Of a stretch of 64,000 bases of DNA, positions 52,601 through 62,342 are shown piece after piece. A program made the position numbers and the translations under genes. This stretch comes from Closterium sp. Naga37s-1. Taxonomy: Eukaryota; Streptophyta; Zygnematophyceae; Desmidiales; Closteriaceae. The notes under the pieces were generated by a model that did not search any database, had not been told where the DNA came from, and saw only the letters and a program-made list of their open reading frames with translations. Numbering within the stretch: position 1 is the first letter of the stretch; each line of letters opens with the position of its first letter. Location: positions 1,045,001-1,109,000 of the forward strand of contig CANJKZ010000460.1 in the NCBI GenBank assembly GCA_947471745.1. The letters are read 5' to 3'.

Positions 52601-53995
52601 CACTGGGTCGTTCCCTCCTGGTACCCAGTGGAGCCTCCGGCGGCGGGTCTACGGTCTCCGCCAGGCGCCACGTGAGTGGCACGACACACTGAGGACGACA
52701 CTTGCGGCTCTTGGGTTTGCTCCGTCGACTGCTGACCTGTCGCTGTTTCTGCGCACCAACACTTCGCTGCCGCCGTTCTACATCCTAGTGTACGTCGACG
52801 ACTTGGTCTTTGCCACTGCTGACACTGAGGCTCTCGCCCTGGTGAAGTCGGAGCTGCAGAAGAGACACACGTGCACAGACATGGGTGAGTTGCGCAGCTA
52901 TCTTGGCTTGCAGATCACCCGGGACAGAGCACGCCGCACCATCACACTGACTCAGTCACACATGGTGCAGCAGGTCCTTCAGCGCTTCGGCTTCACCTGG
53001 TCCTCAGCACAGGCCACTCCTCTGGCTACAGGTCACTCGCTCTCAGCTCCACCTTCGGACGAGTCCGTAGAGCCGAGTGGTCCTTACCCAGAGCTAGTGG
53101 GCTGCCTCATGTACTTGATGACCTGCACTCGTCCTGACCTTGCGTACCCTCTTGGCCTTCTGGCTCGCTACGTGGCTCCTGGTCGGCACCGAAAGGTGCA
53201 CATGGATGCTGTTAAGAGGGTACTACGCTACTTGTGCAGTACATCGGGCATGGGGCTCGTGCTTGGAGGACGGGGTGACGTTGTCCTCACTGGTCACTCA
53301 GACGCCTCTTGGGTTGACGACCAAGGCTACGCAGCGGTCGTCACAGGGTTACACCTTCAGCCTTGGTTCTGGTTCAGTTTCCTGGCGTTCTACACGTTCG
53401 TCTTCAGTTCTCGGCTCCAGCTGTGAGGTCGAGATCTACGTCACAGCCATGGCTGCACAGGAGCTACGCTGGCTCACCTACCTGCTGACCGACTTGGGAG
53501 AGCGGCCTCGTTCTCCTCCAGTCCTGTACGTCGACAACAAGGCTGCCATTGCCTTGTGTCAGGAGCACAGAATGGAGCACAGAACGAAGCACATCTCTCT
53601 ACGTTACTTCCTTGCTCGAGAGCTGCAGCAGCGTGGCCAGCTTCGTCTTGCTTACGTGGCCACTCGGGCCAACACTGCTGATATATTCACCAAGGCACTT
53701 CCGCCTGGTGATCATCAGCGTTTTTGCACTTTGTTAGGCCTTGTTCCCACGCTTCCTCACTTGCTGTAGGCTTTCTTTGTACTGTGATTTATTTGTATAC
53801 CTGCATGCTTGCTCTTGTAGGTAGATATCACTGTGCTGTTGTTGTTACACATATATCTCTGCATGTGAACTGGCCTTGTGGCCTTTTGCTTGTGCTGAGA
53901 CTGCGTGGTGACGTTGTGATCCACCCTGAGCTTGCTTTGCACTTCCTGCCTGGCTTTGTGACCCTCTGTTCTCCACCACTTTGCCTATGGGGGTG

Positions 53996-54130
53996 TGTCA
54001 AACATATGTTTATATGTTATAGTTTAGGTAGGCTTTAGTGGGGTACTCACTGTGGGGTACAACCCCTTAGGTTTTCTTTTTGTACCACAACTCTCGATAG
54101 TCCAATCATCCCTTGTCTAAGAGTTTCACA
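53996..54130 (+). repeat. 3' LTR of inner copia element
   Basis: 135 bp, two differences from 49530-49664. Confidence 0.93.
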
Positions 54131-54583
54131 TGAAGCGCGTCCAGTGTCTTCTCTTGTCCAGGTGAAGACTGCGGCTGTGGCGCGAAACTGACAGAGCCGC
54201 GTTGAGGCTCATACGGAGCAAAGGTAGGTTATTGTTGATTTCCGCGCGCGTACGATGAACTATCAAGACTCATTGGTGTTACTCTGTTGTTGTTGCTGTT
54301 GTTTGATTGCACAGGAGCTGCTTGCTGGTGTTGCTCATAGAAGGACATGAAGGAGAAAAATTTCTCCATCATGTTTGAGTCGAAGCCTGCTGCTTGATTT
54401 CCGGGGATTTCCGTTGACTCTGCAGCTGGTCTTGTGCCTTCTTCTGTCTGTAGGCCGGAGACTGGAGGTGGAGTAGGGGTGGTGCCGAGAGATCCGTTGG
54501 AGGAGCTCCTCTCCTTTTGTGTAAGCCATGACTTGTATTGTAAGAATTAAAGAGTGATCTTGTCCTGCCTTGCTCTGATACCA

Positions 54584-55024
54584 TGTTGGGCTGAGAAAAG
54601 CTCTTAGGAACTTTCAGGACTAAGATCGGGTATTGATATAGAGATGTAATAGCGGAAGCGGTTAATGAAGAGTTGTCGTGAACCACCTTGTAGTAGTGTG
54701 TTAGAACAAGATAAGTTGATAATAGCAGAGAAGTACAAGGCTTTTATATGATTACAAAGGAATATTGAAAGTTCTATTTTAACTGTTTCTGTTGTTGCGG
54801 TTCGATACAGTGCCGACTCGGGTAACTGCTCTGTAACGAGTCAGTTATGTGTCCTTGCTGTCGCACTGTGCGTTTCGTCAGGTCAAAGGTCGGAGACCTT
54901 TGACCTTCGCGCAACCTCTGACGGTTGCTTTGGTTGACTCGAGTGCTTCTTCTCTGTAGTCAGTTCCGTTTTTGTGTCGAAGCTTCGATACGACAGAAGC
55001 GTTATAAATCACTTGTTTCCAACA
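54584..55024 (-). repeat. 5' LTR of outer copia element
   Basis: 441 bp, TGTTGGAAACAAG...CAGCCCAACA on the minus strand, adjoining the primer site. Confidence 0.92.
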
Positions 55025-56623
55025 ATAAACACGTGTTGGATAAATGCGCAGTGTATCAAGCATCATTTCGGCATGTTTTTTTTTTTTGGATGTTTCTCGG
55101 GTGACAGTTAGCTGATTAGAACAGTCAAATGGGAGTTTTTACGTGGCATAAAATAAAATGTGGCCAATCTCAGGGAATACTGTGCAAAACCTGCCAAAAT
55201 GTGCAAGGAAGGATGCCTTCAGCTGCTATAACATTAGATATTGAAGAAGCACAGATGATGTCAACTATTTCCTGGCAGAGATACGTAAGCCTTTTAAATC
55301 TCACTGCCAACGATTGCGAGAACCAACCAAACATAGTACCGGGAATGACAGAACTCCCACTAAAGAATACTCAACGTTTATTGGCTCCACATGTTCACCA
55401 CCTCCCAACTGATTTCAGTCGCCACCTTTCCTTTTCGGAATGACATGGGTCACAGTTCACCGACGCGCGCACCAATCCGTAACCTTCGCGCCTCTAACGA
55501 ACATCTAGGGGTCTCGGGCGAGCTGTCCCTTGGCCTCACAAGCCGCCCCCGGGTGCTCAATCATAGCCATTCCTTTCGCATTTGGGGCCATATACCATTC
55601 AGTGGGTCATGTCCCAACTCGCTGATGTCCGCAAACCACTCGCTATTGTGAGGAATAGGACTGCACCGTACTGAAAGCCCTTGATGTTCCACACGGAACT
55701 AGTGAAGGTGAATGCTTGTGTTGTTGTTCTCGAGGCTTGAAGCGTGAGCACCACAGATACTCCGCCCCACTGTCAGAGGTCTCAACTTATCAGCAGACCC
55801 TTTTTTTCGACCCTGTTCCACCACGAACAGCAGAACTTGTGCCCAATGAGCGAAAACCCGATCCGCAAGAATCGAGTCGGCCAGATCCTATCATTGCCTA
55901 GCCATGGCATTATTGAGCCCTTGCCTTTCCCAAGAGCCAAACTAGCCTCCTTACTGCAAGGGTTTTAGTGGTGGTAGATTGTTAATTTGTGGAGATGTGC
56001 TGGCGACAGCACTGCCTCGTATGTCTGTTATTCCCAAGAACCGCCATACGCCCTTCTGTGACAACAGCATAGGAATAGCAGCCAATGGTTGTGCAGATCA
56101 ACCTTGACCGTTCCATTGTCGAACTAGCTAAGGTTCGCTCCCGAGATCCACAGGGTCAGTACGCAGCTCTTATGGTTATCGGGAGACTACGTAGAGGTCT
56201 CCGAAACCGTGCTGATTTTGCCAGGAGCCCAACGCTGGCCATTCGAAAAATGGCGGCTACTTCGCGCGTGCGCAGAGCCAGGTTACTGACACGGGATTGG
56301 TTGATTGAGGAGCCGGGCTTTCATTGGCCGGCGGGCCGTCGTAGACGAGTCGGGCGTGGAGTGTCTTCGACGGAACGGCACGAGATGATACAGCTTCGGT
56401 CAGACTACTAGTTACAGCTAGCGATGCCAATTAATCAACCATTTGAGAATCTCGAGCCATATTCTCCACGAGTCGCCAGAGAAGTATTTTTTCATGAGTC
56501 TACCTTCCAACGAAGATTCCCTGCTCAACTAAGCCGGAGTAACTCGGACCAAGACCAATTCGAACATATCGTTATCACCTTCCTTCGCACCACTGTAGAC
56601 CGATTCCCGCATTGGAAAGAATC
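55025..56623. other. 1.6-kb stretch without recognised gene
   Basis: Single-copy-looking DNA between the outer LTR and nitrite reductase. The longest frame (56085-56411, Arg-rich) has no family resemblance and overlaps what should be the NiR promoter. The left part may be 3' flank of the IMPACT-family gene displaced by the element insertion. Confidence 0.5.
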
Positions 56624-59600
56624 ATGGGTTTTCAGAGCGCGACCCTCGCCGCATCCAACGCTACTCCTCTCGTGTGCCGAGCTGGCAACTCGAGCCGCCA
56701 GCTCAAGCCAGAACACGGCTGCACCAGCAGCTACATCCAGGTCCCCCACCGCGTCGCATCCTCCCCTTCATATCTCCGTGCACCGTCGTATTCCTCGCGG
56801 GTCCGCAGGCAAATCTCGGCTTTTCCGCTGCGGGTTGCTGCGGAATCTTCCCCCGCAGATACTGCCACTGGCAAGCCTGGCGGCTCTAAACCCGACAGTT
56901 CCAAGCCTAGAGATGTGATTCCCGCCGCTGCTGCTGCTGACGGTCCGGCGGTTGTAGCGGGAGCTACAGCCGTGCTGGAGGCGCCTGCGGTGCTACAGCC
57001 GTCGACGGCGGCCGGCAGCGACCCAGATGCGGCCCGGCTGGTACCCCGTGTGGAAGAGCGCAACGGGTATTGGGTCCTAAAGGAGGAGTATAGAACGAGT
57101 CTTAATCCCGCGGAGAAGATTAAGATTGCCAAGGAACCGATGACGCTGATCGCGGAAGGGGCTAAGGCGCTTCGGGAGCTGGCTCTAAAGACCATGGCGG
57201 AGGTGGATGGGAGTAAGGAGACGAAGGATGACATCGACTCGCGGTTCAAGTGGCTGGGGCTGTTTCATCGCCGCAAGCAGCAATGTGAGTTTGTGGCTCT
57301 GACGCCCATATTGCGGTTTTTTATTTTGTGATTCTATCGTAGCACTTGCGTTTTGGACTTCGTACCTCTAGGCCCCACCCTCCTCTTCTCCCCCTCCCCC
57401 TTCCCCCTCTTACCCCCCGTTTCCCCGCTGCAAACGGTCGCTTCATGATGCGCCTTTGGCTGCCCAACGCCATCACGACGAGCGAGCAAACCCCTTTCCC
57501 CTATCACCCCACCCTGTTCCCCCCACTCCATCACCACCCCCCCTCTCCCCCGCTACAGACGGTCGCTTCATGATGCGCCTGCGGCTGCCCAATGGCATCA
57601 TTACTAGCGAGCAGACGCGGTTCCTCGCTGACGTCATCAGCCGTTACGGCGACGAGGGCGTGGCGGACATCACGACGCGGCAGAACTGGCAGATCCGCGG
57701 AGTGACGCTTCAGGACACGCCGGACATCATTGAGGGGTTGAACAAGGTACACAGCGGTGCTGAGGGATGGGAGGGTTTGTGGGGGACTATAGAGGAGGTA
57801 CAGAGCGGTGCTGAGGGATGGGAGTGGGTAGGCGAGGAGGGCGTGGCTGCACATCACGACGCGGCAGAACTGGCAGATCCGCGGGGTGACTCTGCAGGAA
57901 GCGCCGGACATCATTGAGGGGTTGAACAAGGTACAGAGCGGTGCAGGGGGGTTGAATCGAGTATGCGGGACTACAGAGGAGGTACAGAGCGGTGCTGAGG
58001 GGTGGGAGTGGGTAGGTGAGGAGGGCGTGGCGGACATCACGACGCGGCAGAACTGGCGAATCCGCGGGGTGACTCTGCAGGACACGCCTGATATTATTGA
58101 GGGGTTGAAAAAGGTACTGTGGTGCTGAGGGATGGGAGGGAGTATTGAGGAGGTACAGAGCGGTGCTGAGGGGTGGGAGTGAGTAGGCGAGAGGAGGGCG
58201 TGGCGGACATCACGACACGGCAGAACTGCCAGACCCTCACACACCCTCCATCCCTCCTCTTCCACCCCCCTGCTCCCTTCCTCTCCGTGCGCCGTTCTCT
58301 CTCTTTCTGGCAAGTGAGTCTGCGGTTCATCGAGGTTGTTTTTGAGTCGACTCAAAATACCTTCCTCTCCATGCGCCGTTCTCTCTCTTCTCATGTGAAT
58401 CTGCAGTTTAGTCAGATCGGAATGGACAATGTGCGCAACGTGGTGGGCAACCCACTCGCGGGGATCGACCCAATTGGACCCTCTCCCTTCCTCCCCTTCC
58501 ACCCCATAACGTCTCCCTTATCAGGCTAATCTGCAGTTCATTCAAAGCGGAATGGACAATGCGCGCAACGTGGTGGGCAACCCACTGGCGGGGATTAACA
58601 CTCACGCCCTTTCTGCCTTCCCGTTTCCTGCCACACACACCAACCCCAACCACTGGCAGGTCAATCTGAGGTTCATCCAGAGCGGAATGGATAATGCGCG
58701 CAACGTGGTGGGCAACCCACTGGCGGGGATCGACCCCCTCGAGATCATTGACACGCGCCCCTTCTGCCAGGCCATCGATGACGTCATCACGGGGCACGGG
58801 GAGGGCAACACTGCTTTGTCGAACCTGTGAGTGTGTGTGAGACCGTGTGGGTGTATGTGAGAGTGTCAAAGGCCCCATTCGAGCCACTAGCAGCCGACTG
58901 GCGGGCATCAAACGACTGGTGTGTATGTTGTGTCATTAGAGCCATCGCCCCCCTCGAGATCATCGACACACGCCCCTTCTGCCAGACCATCGATGACGTC
59001 ATTACTGGGCACTGGGAGGGCAACACGGCACTGTCTAATCTGTGAGTGTGTGCGAGTCCGTGTGGGTGTATGTGACAGTGTTCAAGGCCCCATTCGAGCC
59101 ACTATCAACCCACTGGCGGGGATTGACCCACTGGATCATCGACACACGCCCCTTCTGCCAGGCCATCGATGACGTCATTACTTGGCACGGAGAGGGCAAC
59201 ACAGCTCTGTCCAACCTCAAAGTATGTGTGTGCGAGTCCGTGTGCGAGTCCGTGTGCGAGTCCGTGTGCGAGTGTGAGTATGTGCTTCTCAAAGGGTGTG
59301 GCCGGAGCCTTTTTTAAATGCATGAGAAAAGCAACTCCTGTGTGATCCTAGTTCATTTTTTATTGTGTGGTGGTGGTGACTACTTACTGACCCTGTAACA
59401 GTTTCGCAAGTTCAGAAAGGTGATATTGCGTTCCTCTCCCACCCCCCTCATTCTCTTCCGCTCCCCCAAACTCTCCGCCCTAGCGCAGCCCACGCAAGTG
59501 GAACGCCAGTGTGGGGGGCTCACACGACCTCTTCGAGCATCCTATTCTCCCCCTTTTCCCCCACCTTCAATACCCCCATCCAGCCCGCGCAAGTGGAACG

Positions 59601-61564
59601 CCAGTGTGGTGGGTTCACACGACCTCTTCGAGCATCCCCACATCAACGATCTTGCCTTCATGCCCGCCCTCCGCCGAACCTCGGACGGAGGCTCGGAGGG
59701 CGAGATGGGGTTTGAGATGCATGTGGGAGGGTTCTTCAGCAGCAAACGGTGCGAGGAGGCGATCCCGATGGACGCGTGGGTGCCAGCTCAGCCTGCTGAC
59801 GTGGCGGCTGCCAGCAGGGCAGTGCTGGAGGCGTTCCGGGACCTTGGGAGCCGCAGCAACCGGCAGAAGACGAGGATGATGTACCTTATAGAAGATCTGG
59901 TGAGTAGGCTTATAGGGTAACTGGTGAGCGGGCTTACAGAGGAGCTTGTGAGTGGGCTTATAAAGGAGCTGGTGAATGGGCTTATAGAAGAGGGGGTGAG
60001 TAGCCTTTTATAGGAGCTGATTATTGAGGAGCTGGAGTCGCAGCTAAACAGTGCACCACCTTTTCCTCGCTTGTCACCCCTCCCTTCTCTCGCCAGGGCA
60101 TGGAGGTGTTCCGAGCTGAGGTGGAGAAGCGCATGCCCAATGGCCACCTGCCACGTGTCAGCAGCTCCTCCCCTCACCTCCCCACCAACAGCAGCACCAC
60201 CACCTCCAACGGAAATGGCAGCACTGCTGCCAGCAGCAATGGCACCAGCACCAGTAGCAACGGCACCACCAGCAGCGCCAGCATCACTGCTGCCAACCCC
60301 TCAGTCCAGTCCCTGATAGACCCATCCTGGTCCCGTCGGTCCTACCTGGGTGTGCATCCCCAGAAGCAGCCTGGTTTGGTCTATGTGGGTCTGCATGTGC
60401 CTGTGGGCCGGGTTCACCCGCCGACCCTGCACGAGCTCGCACGACTGGCCGAGGAGTACGGCTCGGGGGAGGTTCGGCTGACTGTGGAACAGAACGTGAT
60501 TATACCGAACGTGCCTGAGGGGAGGGTGGCGGATCTGCTGAAAGAACCGCTATTGGTCGGTGGGAGTGGAGAGGTGGCAACGGGGGGAGAGAAAGGGGAG
60601 GGAGAGGCGGGGGCGGAGGATGGGAAGGGGGAAGCGGGGAAGGGGGATGGGTGGGATGGGTTGAGTGCACAGCCGGGGAATCTGATGGGGTCACTGGTGG
60701 CGTGCACTGGTAACCAGTTCTGCGGGCAGGCCATCATTGAAACCAAGCAGAGGGCGCTGCAGGTGAGAATAGGGCACTGCGGTTGGGAGGGGCTGTCAGG
60801 ATGAGTTGGTGGGGGGCTGTATGGTTGGAAATATAATGGGGCGCTGGTGGTGTGCACTGGTAACCAGTTCTGCGGACAGGCCATCATTGAAACCAAGCAG
60901 AGGGCGCTGCAGGTGAGAGCGGGGCGTTCAAGGGGGGGACATACGGGGCAATGCAAGTGGTTGACTTCATAGCTTTCAATGGTTACTGGTCCACCGCAAT
61001 GCATTTTCGACTGCTCCTGTCCCCTCCGTGTGCTTGCTTGCTTGCTCTCTTCTCATCGTGCCCCTGATTCTAATGCTCATACTCCCCCATCTCCATGTGT
61101 TTTCTTTTTTGCTTCAGGTCACGCGGCAGCTGGAAGAGACTTTGAATCTGCCCGAGCCAGTGAGGATCCACTGGACTGGCTGCCCAAACTCTTGTGGGCA
61201 GGTGAGTCTGAAAGTCTTTTACCAGCATTGGCCAGGTCCTTCTTTTATTAGACAAAGGAAGACTACTTTGGATCCTGCTTCAAGCTGTGAAAGCAGCATA
61301 GCTTTTAAATAGGCTGGATATTCGACTTTGTCCTCTTTCCCCACTTGACCCACACAGGTGCAAGTGGCAGACATCGGCCTAATGGGATGCATGGCAAGAG
61401 ACGAAAACAAGAAGCCCGTGGAAGGAGTCGACATCTACCTGGGCGGCAGAATCGGAACTGATTCTCACCTGGGGCAGGTGCACAAGGCAGGTGTACCCTG
61501 TAAGGACCTGGTACCTGTTCTTCAGGATATACTTGTGGAGAGGTTTGGTGCAACTAGAAAGTAA
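56624..61564 (+). CDS. NIR: ferredoxin-nitrite reductase, plastid
   Basis: Exons 56624-57284, 57559-57746, 58660-58826, 59584-59899, 60097-60762, 61118-61201 and 61358-61564 join in consistent phases to 762 residues (plant NiR is about 590). The enzyme reduces nitrite to ammonium with six electrons from ferredoxin in the plastid stroma. Motifs: a Ser/Ala-rich transit region; RVEERNGYWVLKEEYR; DDIDSRFKWLGLFHRRK; GRFMMRLRLPNG; DITTRQNWQIRGV; SGMDNARNVVGNPLAGIDP; RKWNASVVGSHDLFEHPHINDL; YLGVHPQKQ; then the 4Fe-4S/siroheme cysteines in CTGNQFCGQAII and GCPNSCGQVQVAD. Extra length comes from the N-terminus and two low-complexity inserts in exon 5, one Ser/Thr/Asn-rich (about 60150-60300) and one Gly/Glu-rich (about 60560-60670). 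ATG 56624 is the first in frame. Six introns contain partial exon copies. Confidence 0.95.
57428..57490 (+). repeat. copy of NiR exon 2 start
   Basis: Repeats ACGGTCGCTTCATGATGCGC and the following codons (57559-57620), about 130 bp upstream, without a proper AG acceptor. Confidence 0.9.
57830..58240 (+). repeat. three copies of NiR exon 2 end with donor
   Basis: Copies at 57830-57931, 58018-58112 and a partial one at 58193-58233 repeat VADITTRQNWQIRGVTLQDTPDIIEGLNK. The first two keep a GTAC donor and the GAGCGGTGCTGAGGGRTGGG intron flank. Period about 180 bp. Confidence 0.92.
58278..58389. repeat. repeat pair flanking TTTTGAGTCGACTCAAAA in NiR intron 2
   Basis: CTTCCTCTCCRTGCGCCGTT and the following CTCTCTCTT occur at 58278-58306 and 58361-58389. 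The perfect 18-bp palindrome is at 58340-58357, directly after a fragment of exon 3 start (GTGAGTCTGCGGTTCATCGA). Confidence 0.93.
58394..58610 (+). repeat. two copies of NiR exon 3 start
   Basis: 58394-58475 and 58529-58604 repeat VNLQFxQxGMDNxRNVVGNPLAGI. The functional exon begins at 58660. Period about 132-135 bp. Confidence 0.92.
58945..59225 (+). repeat. two copies of NiR exon 3 end with donor flank
   Basis: 58945-59060 and 59128-59280 repeat EIIDTRPFCQAIDDVITGHGEGNTALSNL and the GTGAGTGTGTGYGAG flank of 58735-58860. Confidence 0.92.
59489..59540 (+). repeat. copy of NiR exon 4 start
   Basis: GCAGCCCACGCAAGTGGAAC and the following codons repeat 59580-59632, about 95 bp upstream. Confidence 0.9.
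60838..60915 (+). repeat. copy of NiR exon 5 end (CTGNQFCGQAIIETKQRALQ) with donor
   Basis: Nearly identical to 60690-60768, including the siroheme-ligand CTGNQFCG codons and GTGAG donor. It lacks an acceptor in frame, so it should be intronic. Confidence 0.92.
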
Positions 61565-62342
61565 TGAGAGAGCATTACTCTTCAGGACCTGCTGTGCTGC
61601 AGATGCTTGTTCAGTTTGTTTAATAAAATCCATCGTTTGTTCGTAAAATCCATCACACCTGTTTAATAAAAGTTAATCCATCGTTTGTCGGCTAAATAGT
61701 GATGGACTAGAGGGCTTGTACATGATACATGGGTTGACTCTGTTGGGAATGCAGGACATGTGATGTGACTCACGCCCACAATATGCATTATTCTTAGGGT
61801 AGTTTCTTCTGTATTCACATGGTGCTGCTTATATGGCGTACCATATGGGAAAATGGAGGTAATGTACACCTCTTGCTGCCAATCTGGACACCTCAGCCCA
61901 TAAGTTTCAGGTGACCAACCAGATTCACATGGAGCCAAAACCTGATCCGACATGCGTCTCGTGGTGAGCAAATAGGTTTGGACACACCTGAGAATCTATC
62001 CAATCGGGAACAAGCAACGTGACACCACCGCGGGCAGCACAAGGTCAGGTCGGATCCAGCACAGCACCATCTCGCTGAAGCCTAGCTCGCGCGCGCCGCA
62101 GAGAAACAAACACAACTGCGACTCGGTCGCTCTGTCTCCCTTCCCCTCGCCCTACCTCATTCACCTCACATGGATGTTCGAACCCTAACATTTCCTTCCA
62201 ACATCGAAGCATTGCAACTTCTCTGGTGGGCAATTAGACGAGAAAAATCTCAACTCGACTGTACGGTACTCCTAATCTGTATTGTAATTCCCTACGACTA
62301 CGCGCACACCCTCGCTTCTCACTCCTCTCCTAGGTTTCCAGA
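61565..62342. other. intergenic region between NiR and root-cap-like gene
   Basis: NiR 3' flank with near-duplicate words (TTTAATAAAATCCATCGTTTG / TTTAATAAAAGTTAATCCATCG around 61617-61690) and the promoter of the gene at 62343. No other gene seen. Confidence 0.5.

Larger units (their letters stand above)
49530..54130 (+). mobile_element. inner, very young Ty1/copia element lacking gag
   Basis: LTRs of 135 bp at 49530-49664 and 53996-54130 differ at only two positions. Target duplication TGAAG (49525-49529, 54131-54135) is perfect. A primer-site variant (TGGCATCTAGAGC) follows the 5' LTR and TATGGGGGTG precedes the 3' LTR. The interior begins almost at once with the pre-integrase zinc region and integrase (about 49855-50720), then a Gly/Ala repeat linker (50850-51540), reverse transcriptase (about 52090-53130) and RNase H (53140-53769). 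Gag and protease are absent, so movement must have relied on proteins supplied elsewhere. Otherwise lightly broken, about two or three breaks. Confidence 0.92.
44386..55024 (-). mobile_element. outer Ty1/copia element, interrupted by an inner copia element
   Basis: LTRs of about 435-441 bp at 44386-44819 and 54584-55024 differ at about ten sites by eye (near 98% identity). On the minus strand the 5' LTR is followed by TGGTATCAGAGC (54572-54583), an exact tRNA-iMet primer site; GAAGCGAAGGGGAG precedes the 3' LTR. Parts: gag about 49156-49524 plus sequence right of the inner insertion (54136-54570); protease region with a DSCCGQH motif and pre-integrase about 47600-48900; integrase 46950-47650; reverse transcriptase and RNase H 44900-46400. 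Without the insertion it is about 6.0 kb. Broken, by the insertion and about three further breaks; young. The family is distinct from the 131-bp-LTR elements. Confidence 0.88.

Noticed and set aside
56085-56411. Arg-rich 108-codon frame upstream of nitrite reductase
   Set aside because: No family resemblance, no conserved motif, and it lies in the expected NiR promoter.
32291-58357. GAGTCGACTC palindromes as cloning or sequencing adapter remnants (SalI-like site)
   Set aside because: Copies have diverged, occur with different centres, and lie within diverged duplications of native sequence. An adapter artefact would be identical and would join unrelated DNA.
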